From assembly GCA_018268335.1 (NCBI GenBank), contig JAFDWT010000063.1:1-54445 (forward strand): a DNA stretch of 54,445 nucleotides. The letters are read 5' to 3'. Of the stretch, positions 24,935-32,340 are shown in pieces (the first letter of the stretch is position 1; the number at the start of each line of letters is the position of its first letter). The translations under genes and the position numbers were made by a program. This DNA comes from Armatimonadota bacterium. Its GTDB lineage: Bacteria > Armatimonadota > Fimbriimonadia > Fimbriimonadales > Fimbriimonadaceae. Under the pieces are notes generated by a model that was not told where the DNA came from, made no database searches, and saw only the letters and a program-made list of their open reading frames with translations.

Positions 24935-25882
24935 TTAGGTCTTGCCTGCGGCGATGACGATGCCGGTCACGACTTGGGGCTTGTTGGCCGCCAAGCGAGA
25001 GAGCCGGAACGCCACGTGGTCGCGGACGAGATAGCGGACGACAAGGCTGTCGCCACTGATCTCATAGCCGTCCGGAGCACTGTGCTTGTCGATCAGTTGG
25101 CCGAACGAAGCGCCGAAGCTGAGACCGCGCTTGGTCTTGACCTTGCTGTTCGTCAGTCCGATCGCTTCGATCTGCACGACGCGGTTGAACTTATCGAGCA
25201 CGAAGGCATAGCGGCTGTTGTCGCGCTTGTAGACCCAGCGGGTGTAGATGACCTTGGTGCCTGCACCGCCGCCACCAAATCCAGCCGCCCCACCGCCGCC
25301 GGCTGCCGCACCGCCGCGGGCTCCGCCGCCCTTGTTTCCGGCCGGGCCACCAGGGCCACCGGGGCCGCTAGCACCTGGAGGGCCAAAGGAACCGGGCCGA
25401 CCGCCTTGCGGAGCACCGGCACCGGGTCCAGCGCCAGGAGGGCCAAAGTTGTTTCCTGGCGGGACTCCAGGCGGACGGTTCTGCCACACGTTCTCGCCCA
25501 AATCGAATGGATCGCCGATCACCGAGTTGCCAAGTGCGCTGGGCCGGTCAATGTCGGCCTCAGCGCCAGCGGCACCACCGCCACCCTTGCCACCACCAAG
25601 CGGCGCACCGCCACCGGCAGGGCCGCCACGGCCAGCTGCGCCACCGCCACCAGGAGCACCGCCGACCGCTTGGCCGGAGGTCGCGAGACCCTGGATCTGG
25701 TCGGGCGAGCCAAATTTCTTGATGACCTTGATGCCCGGGTCATACAGCGTGATGCCCAGCAGGCCGGTCTCGGCCGGGCCGGAGTGGGGCATCGGCGAGT
25801 TCTTGGAGTCCTGAGCGACGGCGAAAGAGACCACTCCCACCGCCGCCATGGCCAAGGCTGTCAATACCAACGTTTTCTTCAA
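24935..25882 (-). CDS. Exported Gly/Pro/Ala-rich low-complexity protein upstream of dnaG
   Basis: A 315-residue protein starting at TTG 25882 with a GAGGG ribosome-binding site just upstream and a clear signal peptide (KKTLVLTALAMAAVGVVSFAVAQ). After a short globular part (GLLGITLYDPGIKVIKKFG) comes about 140 residues of Gly/Pro/Ala-rich sequence with GGGG, GPPGA and GPGGPGGP blocks. A folded C-terminal domain of about 100 residues ends it (VIYTRWVYKRDNSRYAFVLD, GLSFGASFGQLIDKHSAPDG). The family is not recognised. The N- and C-terminal parts together resemble a split SmpA/OmlA-like repeat (compare KVIKKFGSPDQ and LIDKHSAPDGYE), but this is tentative. It may be co-transcribed with dnaG, 10 bases downstream. 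Confidence 0.75.
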   Translation of the reverse strand: MKKTLVLTALAMAAVGVVSFAVAQDSKNSPMPHSGPAETGLLGITLYDPGIKVIKKFGSPDQIQGLATSGQAVGGAPGGGGAAGRGGPAGGGAPLGGGKGGGGAAGAEADIDRPSALGNSVIGDPFDLGENVWQNRPPGVPPGNNFGPPGAGPGAGAPQGGRPGSFGPPGASGPGGPGGPAGNKGGGARGGAAAGGGGAAGFGGGGAGTKVIYTRWVYKRDNSRYAFVLDKFNRVVQIEAIGLTNSKVKTKRGLSFGASFGQLIDKHSAPDGYEISGDSLVVRYLVRDHVAFRLSRLAANKPQVVTGIVIAAGKT

Positions 25883-25894
25883 AGTGTTTCCCTC

Positions 25895-25909
25895 GCGAAG
25901 GTCCTTCGC
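25895..25909. promoter_or_regulatory. GCGAAGG/CCTTCGC palindrome abutting the ribosome-binding site
   Basis: A perfect 15-base palindrome centred on T lies directly upstream of the GAGGG ribosome-binding site of the Gly-rich protein gene. It could be an operator or an mRNA hairpin affecting initiation. Confidence 0.35.
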
Positions 25910-26035
25910 TTTCCTGTACGTTCTGACGTCCCTTGGCCTGCCTGCGGTTACAGGCGTCCGTCCTAGAAAGGGACCCAACAGAGGTATACCTGCCGCTACG
26001 AACCACCTGCACCCAACGTAGGAACGGATAAAGCC

Positions 26036-26359
26036 ATGGCAGCCAACCTCGCCGTCAACAAGACCGACTTTGAGAAAGAAGTCATCAATTCGGAAGTTCC
26101 CGTCCTCGTCGACTTTTGGGCGACCTGGTGCCGTCCGTGCGTGGCCATCGCCCCGTTTGTCGCCGAGATCGCCGAAGAAGTGGCCGAGCGCGGCAAAGTC
26201 TTCAAGGTCGACGTCGACGAAGAGCGCGACCTCGGTGAGAAGTACGCGATCATGAGCATTCCCGCCCTGCTCGTTTTTAAGGGCGGCCGCGAAGTCGACC
26301 GCATGGTCGGCGCCGGCAGCAAGGCCGACATCAAGGCCTTCTTCGAAAAGCACCTTTAA
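26036..26359 (+). CDS. Thioredoxin with variant WCRPC active site
   Basis: A 107-residue thioredoxin with the full fold: VLVDFWATWCRPCVAIAPF (active-site Cys about residues 32 and 35), VFKVDVDEERDLGEKY, the cis-proline loop SIPALLVFKGG and a C-terminal helix. Length and layout are those of TrxA. The usual WCGPC is WCRPC, and the Lys/Arg after the second Cys is Val. Such changes in the dipeptide alter redox potential and partner choice in this family. A TAGGAA lies about 11 bases before the ATG. It is divergent from the Gly-rich protein gene, and the murJ gene follows after 83 bases. Confidence 0.93.
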   Translation: MAANLAVNKTDFEKEVINSEVPVLVDFWATWCRPCVAIAPFVAEIAEEVAERGKVFKVDVDEERDLGEKYAIMSIPALLVFKGGREVDRMVGAGSKADIKAFFEKHL

Positions 26360-26377
26360 GACCTCGCTGCTCAGCGA

Positions 26378-26418
26378 CCGAGAGCCCCGCCGCGCCGATT
26401 GGCCGACCGTGCTCTCGG
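26378..26418 (+). terminator. Possible hairpin after the thioredoxin gene
   Basis: CCGAGAGC and GCTCTCGG are perfect 8-base inverted copies separated by 25 bases, followed by CTGTTTCC. The loop is large and the T-run weak, so a terminator role is uncertain. Confidence 0.3.
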
Positions 26419-26428
26419 CTGTTTCCGT

Positions 26429-26434
26429 CACAAT
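26429..26434 (+). promoter_or_regulatory. Candidate leaderless -10 (CACAAT) for murJ
   Basis: CACAAT (4 of 6 to TATAAT) ends 8 bases before ATG 26443; no ribosome-binding site is visible. Confidence 0.28.
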
Positions 26435-26442
26435 AGCCGTCG

Positions 26443-28032
26443 ATGGCAGAGGCCGCGCAAACCCCAAACGTCGCCAAGGCGGGCGGGATCATGATGGCGA
26501 GTCTCTTTTTGAGCCGGATTCTCGGCATCGTGCGCGAGAGTGTCATCAACGCCCGGTTCGGCCAGTCCAGCGGCGTGCTGGACGCCTACTACAACTCCTT
26601 CCGGATCCCCGACCTCCTGTTCTTCCTGATCGCGGGCGGCGCTTTGTCGTCGGCCTTCATTCCGGTTTTCACCGAGCTCATCAAGACCGACCGCGAGGAC
26701 GAGGCGTGGCATCTCTTCAGCTCGGTCGTCACGATCATGTCGGCAATCGTCACGGTGTTCATTGTCGCGGCGTGGGTATTTGCCGAACCATTGATCCGCT
26801 TTTATGCGCACGACCCACCGATGCTCGCCGAGACGGTGACCATGAGCCGGATCGTGCTGCCGGGCCAATACGCGTTCTTCATCGGTGGCCTCATGATGGG
26901 CACGCTCTACGCCAGACAAGTCTTTTCTGTACCAGGTCTTAGCCCCAACATATACAATTTAGGCATCATCTTCGGTGCTTTGTTCCTGACCAATTTCGTC
27001 GTCCCTTCGGCGGCGGGCATGAGTTGGGGAGCCTTGGTGGGCGCGTTCCTTGGCAACATCCTTCTGCCTTGGTATGTGATGCGGCAGATGGGTTCCAAGT
27101 TCTCTTGGAGATTTGACACCAAAAACGAGCACGTCCGCAAAGTCTTCAAGCTGATGCTGCCGGTCGTCCTTGGCCTGTCGCTGCCTGGGGTTTTTGTCCT
27201 GATCCTCGGCTACTACGCCAACGCTTACGGGTCCAAAGGCATTGTCGCGGCGTTCACGTCGGGCAACCAGATCATGCAGGCGCCGCTCGGCATGTTCGGT
27301 CAGTCTTTGGCTATCGCCGCCTTTCCTGCCCTTTCTCAGTTTTTCGCCCAAAAGCGGATGGACGCGTATCGCGACCAGTTGGTGCGGACTTTGCGCTTGG
27401 TTTTCTATTTGTCGGCACCGGTCGCCGCCCTGATGTTGGCCGGGCCGACCGAGATCGTCCGCATTCTTTTGGAACACGGCAGGTTCACCGCCGAGGACAC
27501 GGCGCGGACGGTGCCGATCCTCCAGCTCTTTGCTATTGGCATCCCAGCCTGGTGCCTGCACCCGGTGCTCATGCGCGCGTTCTTCTCCATCCAGCAGTCG
27601 GTGCGCCCCATCGTCGTCGGCACGGCGACGACACTGTTGTTTGTAGCTCTGTGCGTCGGGTTCCAGGCTGCCAATCTGCCCCACCCTATGCTGGCCTTGG
27701 CTGGCTCGCTGGCGGCCATTGTGATGGTGGTGGTGATGGTCTTCAGCATTAACAAACAAGCGGGGCCCGTCGATCTGGCCTCGTTGACTAGTGGCATGTG
27801 GCAAGCGACGATGGCCAGCGCAGCGGTCGGCGGCGCCGTCTGGCTGGCCTTTTCGCTACTCCACAAGTTCGGTGTCACGTCCAGCAAGATCGGCCTGTTT
27901 CTCGGCTCTGCCTTGGTCTTCATCCTTGCGGCCTGGGCCTATTACTTCGTGACGAAGTTCCTGAAGATGCCGGAGACCGCTTACTTCAACCGCGCCCTTC
28001 GGCGGCGGTCCGCGCCGCCAAGTGACGGGTAA
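26443..28032 (+). CDS. murJ: Lipid II flippase MurJ (MviN family)
   Basis: A 529-residue polytopic membrane protein of normal MurJ length with about 14 predicted helices. Typical stretches are SLFLSRILGIVRESVINARFG, DAYYNSFRIPDLLFFLIAGGALSSAFIPVF, SPNIYNLGIIFGAL and RAFFSIQQSVRP. It flips the lipid-linked peptidoglycan precursor lipid II across the inner membrane. It begins 83 bases after trx and ends 9 bases before the thiolase gene, which it may share a transcript with. Small C-terminal helix and basic tail (NRALRRRSAPPSDG) complete it. Confidence 0.95.
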   Translation: MAEAAQTPNVAKAGGIMMASLFLSRILGIVRESVINARFGQSSGVLDAYYNSFRIPDLLFFLIAGGALSSAFIPVFTELIKTDREDEAWHLFSSVVTIMSAIVTVFIVAAWVFAEPLIRFYAHDPPMLAETVTMSRIVLPGQYAFFIGGLMMGTLYARQVFSVPGLSPNIYNLGIIFGALFLTNFVVPSAAGMSWGALVGAFLGNILLPWYVMRQMGSKFSWRFDTKNEHVRKVFKLMLPVVLGLSLPGVFVLILGYYANAYGSKGIVAAFTSGNQIMQAPLGMFGQSLAIAAFPALSQFFAQKRMDAYRDQLVRTLRLVFYLSAPVAALMLAGPTEIVRILLEHGRFTAEDTARTVPILQLFAIGIPAWCLHPVLMRAFFSIQQSVRPIVVGTATTLLFVALCVGFQAANLPHPMLALAGSLAAIVMVVVMVFSINKQAGPVDLASLTSGMWQATMASAAVGGAVWLAFSLLHKFGVTSSKIGLFLGSALVFILAAWAYYFVTKFLKMPETAYFNRALRRRSAPPSDG

Positions 28033-28041
28033 CCTCGCTTG

Positions 28042-29226
28042 ATGCGAGAAGTCTTCGTCCTGTCGGGCAAAAGGACGCCGATCGGAGCTTTTCAAGGTTG
28101 TTTTTCGTCGCTGACCGCACCCCAGCTGGGTGCCCATGCCATTCGGGCGGCGTTGGCCGCCGCAGGCATCGATAGTGATGCCGTCGACGAGGTGCTGATG
28201 GGGAACGTGCTGGGCGCCGGCCTGGGACAGGCGCCCGCACGACAAGCCTCGAAGGGAGCCGGAATCCCGGACAGCGTGCCGTGCACGACGGTCAACAAGG
28301 TCTGCGGCAGCGGCATGAAGACGGTCATGATGGCCGCTCAGTCGATCATGTGCGGCGACGCCGAGATCGTCGTGGCGGGCGGCATGGAGTCGATGACCAA
28401 CGCCCCCTATATCCTGCCCCAGGCCCGCGCCGGATACCGGATGGGCGACGGCAAAGTCGTCGACTCGATGATCGCCGACGGCCTGTGGGATCCCTACAAC
28501 AACATGCACATGGGCTCTTGCGGCGACCTTTGTGCGAACGAAAAGGGCTTTAGCCGGCAAGAGCTTGACCGGTTCGCTGCCCAAAGTACGACCCGCGCCC
28601 GTGACGCCCAGGCGGCTGGGCGGTTCGCCGACGAGACGGTGCCGGTCGAGGTTCCCCAGCGCCGCGGCGATCCGGTGACGGTCACCGAAGACGAGGGGCC
28701 GGCCAAAAGCGACCCGGCCAAGCTCGCCGGACTGCGCCCCGCGTTTGGTAAGGATGGCGTGACTACCGCTGGAAATGCCAGCAGCATCAACGACGGAGCT
28801 GCTGCTTTGGTGCTCGCTTCCGGAGAAGCTGTACAGAGGCACGGCCTCAAGCCGATGGGCCGCGTCGTTGCCTACTCCCAGCATGCCCAGGTGCCCGAGT
28901 GGTTCACCACCGCTCCGGCCGAGGCGATCAAGAAAGTTCTCGCCAAGACCGGCAAGTCGGTGGCCGACGTGGATTTGTTTGAAGTCAACGAGGCGTTCGC
29001 TGTCGTCGCCTTGGTCGTCGCCCGCGAGGTCGGGATTCCCGAAGACAAGCTGAACGTCAACGGCGGCGCGGTCGCCTTGGGGCATCCCATCGGCATGACG
29101 GGCGCACGGCTTGTCCTGACCTTGTTGCATGAGCTGAGGCGACGAGGTGGAGGTATCGGCGTGGCCAGCCCCTGCATCGGCGGCGGCGAGGCGACGGCGG
29201 TGATGTTGGAGGCCCTGATAGATTGA
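28042..29226 (+). CDS. Acetyl-CoA C-acetyltransferase (thiolase)
   Basis: A 394-residue thiolase. The nucleophilic Cys lies in NKVCGSGMK (about residue 88), the catalytic His in ALGHPIGMTGAR and the second Cys in SPCIGGGEA. It condenses two acetyl-CoA to acetoacetyl-CoA or runs the reverse, feeding fatty acid, butanoate, hydroxybutyrate or mevalonate metabolism. The AtoB/PhbA type is likely from GIPDSVPCTTVNKVC. Gene placement between murJ and glgA gives no pathway clue. ATG 28042 is preferred over TTG 28039. There is no clear ribosome-binding site, and a TAACCT hexamer overlapping the murJ stop ends 6 bases before it. Confidence 0.94.
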   Translation: MREVFVLSGKRTPIGAFQGCFSSLTAPQLGAHAIRAALAAAGIDSDAVDEVLMGNVLGAGLGQAPARQASKGAGIPDSVPCTTVNKVCGSGMKTVMMAAQSIMCGDAEIVVAGGMESMTNAPYILPQARAGYRMGDGKVVDSMIADGLWDPYNNMHMGSCGDLCANEKGFSRQELDRFAAQSTTRARDAQAAGRFADETVPVEVPQRRGDPVTVTEDEGPAKSDPAKLAGLRPAFGKDGVTTAGNASSINDGAAALVLASGEAVQRHGLKPMGRVVAYSQHAQVPEWFTTAPAEAIKKVLAKTGKSVADVDLFEVNEAFAVVALVVAREVGIPEDKLNVNGGAVALGHPIGMTGARLVLTLLHELRRRGGGIGVASPCIGGGEATAVMLEALID

Positions 29227-29276
29227 CCGGTGACCTGGCGACAGCACCGGACCAACAATCGAACCAGGAACCACCC

Positions 29277-30725
29277 ATGAAGATTCTGTTTTGCTCGGCC
29301 GAAGTCGCTCCCTTCGCCAAGGTCGGCGGCCTTGCCGACGTCGCCGGTTCTCTGCCAAAGGCTCTGTCTGCCCTTGGCCACGAGGTCATCGTCGCCATGC
29401 CCGCCTATGGCATGGTGGTGAACGACCCTCGCTGGGGGTTTCAGAAGACGAAGTCCGAGGTGTTGGTCAAGGTCAACAGCAGCCGATTGGTCCGCGCCGA
29501 ACTTTGGGAGGCGGAATTCGACGGTATAAAGTTCTGGCTGGTCGACGGCGAAGAGACTTTCGCAAAAGTCACGAAGAGCCAGGAAGTCTATGCGCCGCTG
29601 CGCGACGACTACCTCTTTTTCAGCCATGCGATCCTGGAGATGTGCACTGAGAGAGAGTGGTTGCCGGACGTCGTCTCGGCCCACGACTGGCACATGGGGT
29701 TCCTGCCGGTGATCATCAAGGAGACACGGCGTGGCGATTGGGACTCGGTCGCCTCGACGTTCACCATCCACAACCTGGCCTATCAGGGTGAATTTGGCTA
29801 CGACACTTTGGCTGCCGCCGGGGTGCCTGGCAGCCTCTTTACGTGGGACGCGCTGGAGACTTATGGCGGCGTCAACTTCCTCAAGTCTGGGTGCGTTTTC
29901 GCCGACCAGGTGAACACCGTCTCGCCGAACTATTCGAAAGAAATCCAGCGGCCAGAATACGGCTGCCGGCTGGAAGGGCTGATGGCTTGGTTGGCCGCCG
30001 AAGGCAGGCTGGAAGGCATCTTGAATGGTATCGATGTTGATGTCTTCGACCCCTCCGCCGACCCAGCTATCGCTGCCAAGTACTCGGTCGACGACCTCTC
30101 GGGCAAGTTGGAGTGCCGCCGCGCCCTGTGCACCAAAGCCGGTCTGAGCGTCGCCGACGACAAGCCGGTGATGGGTGTGGTCAGCCGGTTGAGCAACCAG
30201 AAGGGATTTGACCTGATCATCGAGGCGGCGCCTGAGTTCTTGGCTCGCGGCGCGGCTCTCATCGTCCTCGGCACTGGCGATCCTTGGGCAGCGAGCGAAC
30301 TGCGCAAGCTCGAGGCGTCTAACCCCGGCCTAGTCAAGTTCTTTGAGGCGTTCGACGTGGATATGGCGCAGAGAATCTATTCGGGTTCCGATGTGTTTTT
30401 GATGCCCAGCAGCTTTGAGCCTTGTGGCCTTGGGCAGATGTTCGCCATGCGCTATGGCACTGTGCCGGTGGTGCGCAAGACGGGCGGACTGGCCGACACA
30501 GTCTTCGAGGGCGAAAACGGCTTTGTGTTTGAGGAGCGGTCTGTCGCTGCGCTGAGTTCAGCTATTGCGCGGGCAATCGAGGCTTTCGCTGAGCCAACCA
30601 CTTGGTCAAAATTTGTTCATGCTGGCATGACCCAAGACTTTGGCTGGACCAAGAGCGCGCAGGCATATTTGAAGATGTACCGACGCGCCATGGACGCCCG
30701 TCGGCTAAAGGATATGGCTTCCTAA
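29277..30725 (+). CDS. glgA: Glycogen (starch) synthase, GT5 family
   Basis: A 482-residue enzyme that extends alpha-1,4-glucan from ADP-glucose (or UDP-glucose). The N-terminal KVGGL motif (15-19) binds the sugar nucleotide. VVSAHDWHMGFLP, FTIHNLAYQG, RLSNQKGFDLI and the C-terminal SSFEPCGLGQMFAMRYGTVPVV with TGGLADTV complete the GT-B fold. Typical length is about 480. ATG 29277 is chosen because AGGA precedes it by 8-9 bases; upstream codons lack similarity. No other glg gene is in the window. A hairpin follows the stop directly. Confidence 0.95.
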   Translation: MKILFCSAEVAPFAKVGGLADVAGSLPKALSALGHEVIVAMPAYGMVVNDPRWGFQKTKSEVLVKVNSSRLVRAELWEAEFDGIKFWLVDGEETFAKVTKSQEVYAPLRDDYLFFSHAILEMCTEREWLPDVVSAHDWHMGFLPVIIKETRRGDWDSVASTFTIHNLAYQGEFGYDTLAAAGVPGSLFTWDALETYGGVNFLKSGCVFADQVNTVSPNYSKEIQRPEYGCRLEGLMAWLAAEGRLEGILNGIDVDVFDPSADPAIAAKYSVDDLSGKLECRRALCTKAGLSVADDKPVMGVVSRLSNQKGFDLIIEAAPEFLARGAALIVLGTGDPWAASELRKLEASNPGLVKFFEAFDVDMAQRIYSGSDVFLMPSSFEPCGLGQMFAMRYGTVPVVRKTGGLADTVFEGENGFVFEERSVAALSSAIARAIEAFAEPTTWSKFVHAGMTQDFGWTKSAQAYLKMYRRAMDARRLKDMAS

Positions 30726-30750
30726 TTCCCCGACGCCGTTGTCGGGGAAT
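30725..30750. terminator. Bidirectional hairpin between glgA and the HNH gene
   Basis: ATTCCCCGAC and GTCGGGGAAT are perfect 10-base inverted copies around a 6-base loop, starting at the last base of the glgA stop codon and ending 5 bases before the convergent HNH stop. No strong T-run follows on either side. Confidence 0.55.
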
Positions 30751-30755
30751 CAAGC

Positions 30756-31073
30756 TCAGTTGACCACCTTGCAAGACCAGTTGGGATAGTGATCGCTCTT
30801 GTAGCGGTTGTTTTCCCAGTACAGAGCCTGAAGGTTCGTCAGGTTGTCGCTTCCTCCTTTCGCTACCGGCATCTTGTGGTCAACTTCCCAACCATAGGCG
30901 GTCAGCTTGCCATAGTCTGCCAATGCGATCAGTTTGCCGCATGGGTCGAAGCGATGCTTTGCGGGGTCGTAGCCGAATCGGGTCTGGGCTTTGCTCCAGA
31001 CGGCCAAAACGGTTGTGTTGTCAAAGTTGCCTCCAGAGGTTGTTGAACCTGGTCGGCGTGTGGCGCTTGCCAT
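30756..31073 (-). CDS. Small HNH-domain nuclease
   Basis: A 105-residue protein whose second half is an HNH motif: GWEVDHKMPVAKGGSDNLTN (61-80), with NNRYKSD ending it. The His-Asn-His triad and the DH pair are present. The zinc-binding cysteine pairs of the longer HNH-type enzymes are not complete (one CG before, one C near the C-terminus). Such small proteins resemble the DUF1524/HNH modules of mobile elements and defence systems. It lies downstream of the ImmA-like peptidase and XRE regulator, in the same orientation, after a 110-base gap. Sequence around it is more AT-rich than the surrounding core genes. Confidence 0.8.
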   Translation of the reverse strand: MASATRRPGSTTSGGNFDNTTVLAVWSKAQTRFGYDPAKHRFDPCGKLIALADYGKLTAYGWEVDHKMPVAKGGSDNLTNLQALYWENNRYKSDHYPNWSCKVVN

Positions 31074-31183
31074 TTGTCTTCTCGCTGCTTGGCCCGCGAA
31101 GCAGCAGCGTCCTTCCTTGGGGCAACTTTGTGTACACTGCAGGTGGTAGCGAGCAGGTACGGGGCCTTACCCCAAGCCTTTCG

Positions 31184-31879
31184 TTAGGGGCTCGATGTTC
31201 GGGCCCCGATTCCTCCTCCTGCTGGTGAGTCAAGCCCCAAGTGCCGGAGGAGGACTATAGCGCTTGATTTCGGCATTTGAAGTTCTGCGGAGACGGTTGA
31301 CCAGGCACCATGCAGATACTCCTTCTGAAGGCGCTCGAATTCTGCCTGCCTTGTCGATGGGCCGAGAAAATTCAGCCGCTCTTGGTGAATCAACATCTGG
31401 GAAAGCAAGATCTTCCTCACGTGCCTCGGTGGCCCAAGAATCAAGGAACCGAGAATCCAAGCCTCTTCTTCCATTGCAGTTCGATGAGTGGCCGAGTACG
31501 CTGCCACCTCACGAGTTTCTCGTCGGACGATCCTCTGCTCGGTGAACGGAAGAACGTCCTGTGAGAACTCACCTTTATGCAACAGGAAGTGCGCTACCTC
31601 GTGCGCAATTACTTCCCTTGTTTCATCCTCTCTTGATTCGTCTTCATACAGTTCGGACCGAATGATCACTTCACCCGTGTTAAACCTCAGTTCGCCTCGC
31701 CGACAGCGTGGAAGACGATACCGGCCTACTTTTGAAGACAGAACGAGTCGAAGCCCTAAGCCTGCCGTGGCTAGACCTTCAATATCGACCTTACTATCCA
31801 ACAAGAAGCCGTTACCATCTACCTGACCTTCTTCACGGAGTATTCTCTCGGCACAAAATTGAAATCTTGAATCCGTCAC
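31184..31879 (-). CDS. ImmA/IrrE-family metallo-endopeptidase
   Basis: A 231-residue predicted zinc protease with the HEVAH motif at 93-97 inside EVIAHEVAHFLLHKG, and an acidic, helical third part with EEEAWILGSLILGPP that supplies the third ligand. The last 40 residues (VSAELQMPKSSAIVLLRHLGL) could form a small helix-turn-helix. ImmA/IrrE proteins cleave or inactivate a partner XRE repressor, in conjugative elements, prophages and the Deinococcus DdrO/PprI system. The gene starts inside the stop of the XRE regulator (ATGA), the classic pairing. Codon use and AT content look unlike neighbours. Confidence 0.85.
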   Translation of the reverse strand: MTDSRFQFCAERILREEGQVDGNGFLLDSKVDIEGLATAGLGLRLVLSSKVGRYRLPRCRRGELRFNTGEVIIRSELYEDESREDETREVIAHEVAHFLLHKGEFSQDVLPFTEQRIVRRETREVAAYSATHRTAMEEEAWILGSLILGPPRHVRKILLSQMLIHQERLNFLGPSTRQAEFERLQKEYLHGAWSTVSAELQMPKSSAIVLLRHLGLDSPAGGGIGARTSSP

Positions 31880-32250
31880 AACATCCTCACATTGACCTCA
31901 GGCTGGTCGTCCCGCCGAATCGACTGAATGACCTTCTCAATGTCATCATCATTCAGTGCAAGGGCAACCTTCATCAATCCTTTGAGTTTGGGTCGTCGTG
32001 TCAGTTCTGCGGCAGCGTGTTCTTCCCACCGATTGCCGACTTCTAGGAGAGAGTCGAGATCCAGATCAAGCTCTCTTGCAATAGCTGTGAGCTTGTCTGG
32101 CATTGGTGAAGGGAGCAAGCCAACTTCGACATGTGATAGGTATGTGGCACTCATGCCTGTACTTTTGGCAAGCCCCCTCAGTGATAGTCTCTTGGCAACG
32201 CGCGCCAAACGAATTTGCTCACCAACAGGTTGTAAAGGAGATTGTTTCAT
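31876..32250 (-). CDS. XRE-family HTH repressor paired with the ImmA-like peptidase
   Basis: A 124-residue protein with an N-terminal lambda-repressor-type HTH (about residues 8-62: EQIRLARVAKRLSLRGLAKS, TYLSHVEVG). Its C-terminal part is acidic and helical (MKVALALNDDDIEKVIQSI). It overlaps the downstream metallopeptidase gene by 4 bases. A perfect 7-6-7 inverted repeat lies 3 bases upstream of the ATG and is the probable operator, implying self-repression that the peptidase would relieve. No ribosome-binding site is seen, so the transcript may be leaderless or initiated inside the repeat. Confidence 0.87.
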   Translation of the reverse strand: MKQSPLQPVGEQIRLARVAKRLSLRGLAKSTGMSATYLSHVEVGLLPSPMPDKLTAIARELDLDLDSLLEVGNRWEEHAAAELTRRPKLKGLMKVALALNDDDIEKVIQSIRRDDQPEVNVRML

Positions 32251-32253
32251 TGC

Positions 32254-32273
32254 TCAGTGTGCCCTGACACTGA
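32254..32273. promoter_or_regulatory. Probable XRE operator: TCAGTGT-N6-ACACTGA
   Basis: A perfect 7-base inverted repeat with a 6-base spacer, abutting the XRE start codon (32250). This is the expected size and place for an autoregulatory operator of a dimeric XRE repressor. Confidence 0.55.
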
Positions 32274-32321
32274 ACAGACGAAACGATCACCAAAAACGAC
32301 GCGCCCGGCGAAAATTTTTTC

Positions 32322-32339
32322 ACACATAGACAGATGTGT
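32322..32339. repeat. Second inverted repeat ACACAT-N6-ATGTGT near the XRE gene
   Basis: A 6-6-6 perfect inverted repeat next to the stop of the PDZ-hydrolase gene, followed by an A6-T4 block on the minus strand. It may be a second regulatory site or a weak hairpin. Confidence 0.35.
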
Positions 32340-32340
32340 A

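Noticed and set aside
26000-26467. Upstream extension of the Gly-rich protein frame through the thioredoxin gene
   Set aside because: The extension is antisense to thioredoxin. A signal peptide and GAGGG ribosome-binding site at TTG 25882 mark the true start.
27856-29358. Long minus-strand open frame (500 codons)
   Set aside because: Antisense to the thiolase and murJ ends; His/Arg/Asp-rich shadow of a GC-rich gene.
30756-32250. Classical toxin-antitoxin reading of the XRE-ImmA pair (XRE/COG2856)
   Set aside because: No RelE/HigB-like or RES-domain toxin is present, and the metallopeptidase has an intact HEVAH site, so repressor cleavage is the simpler reading.
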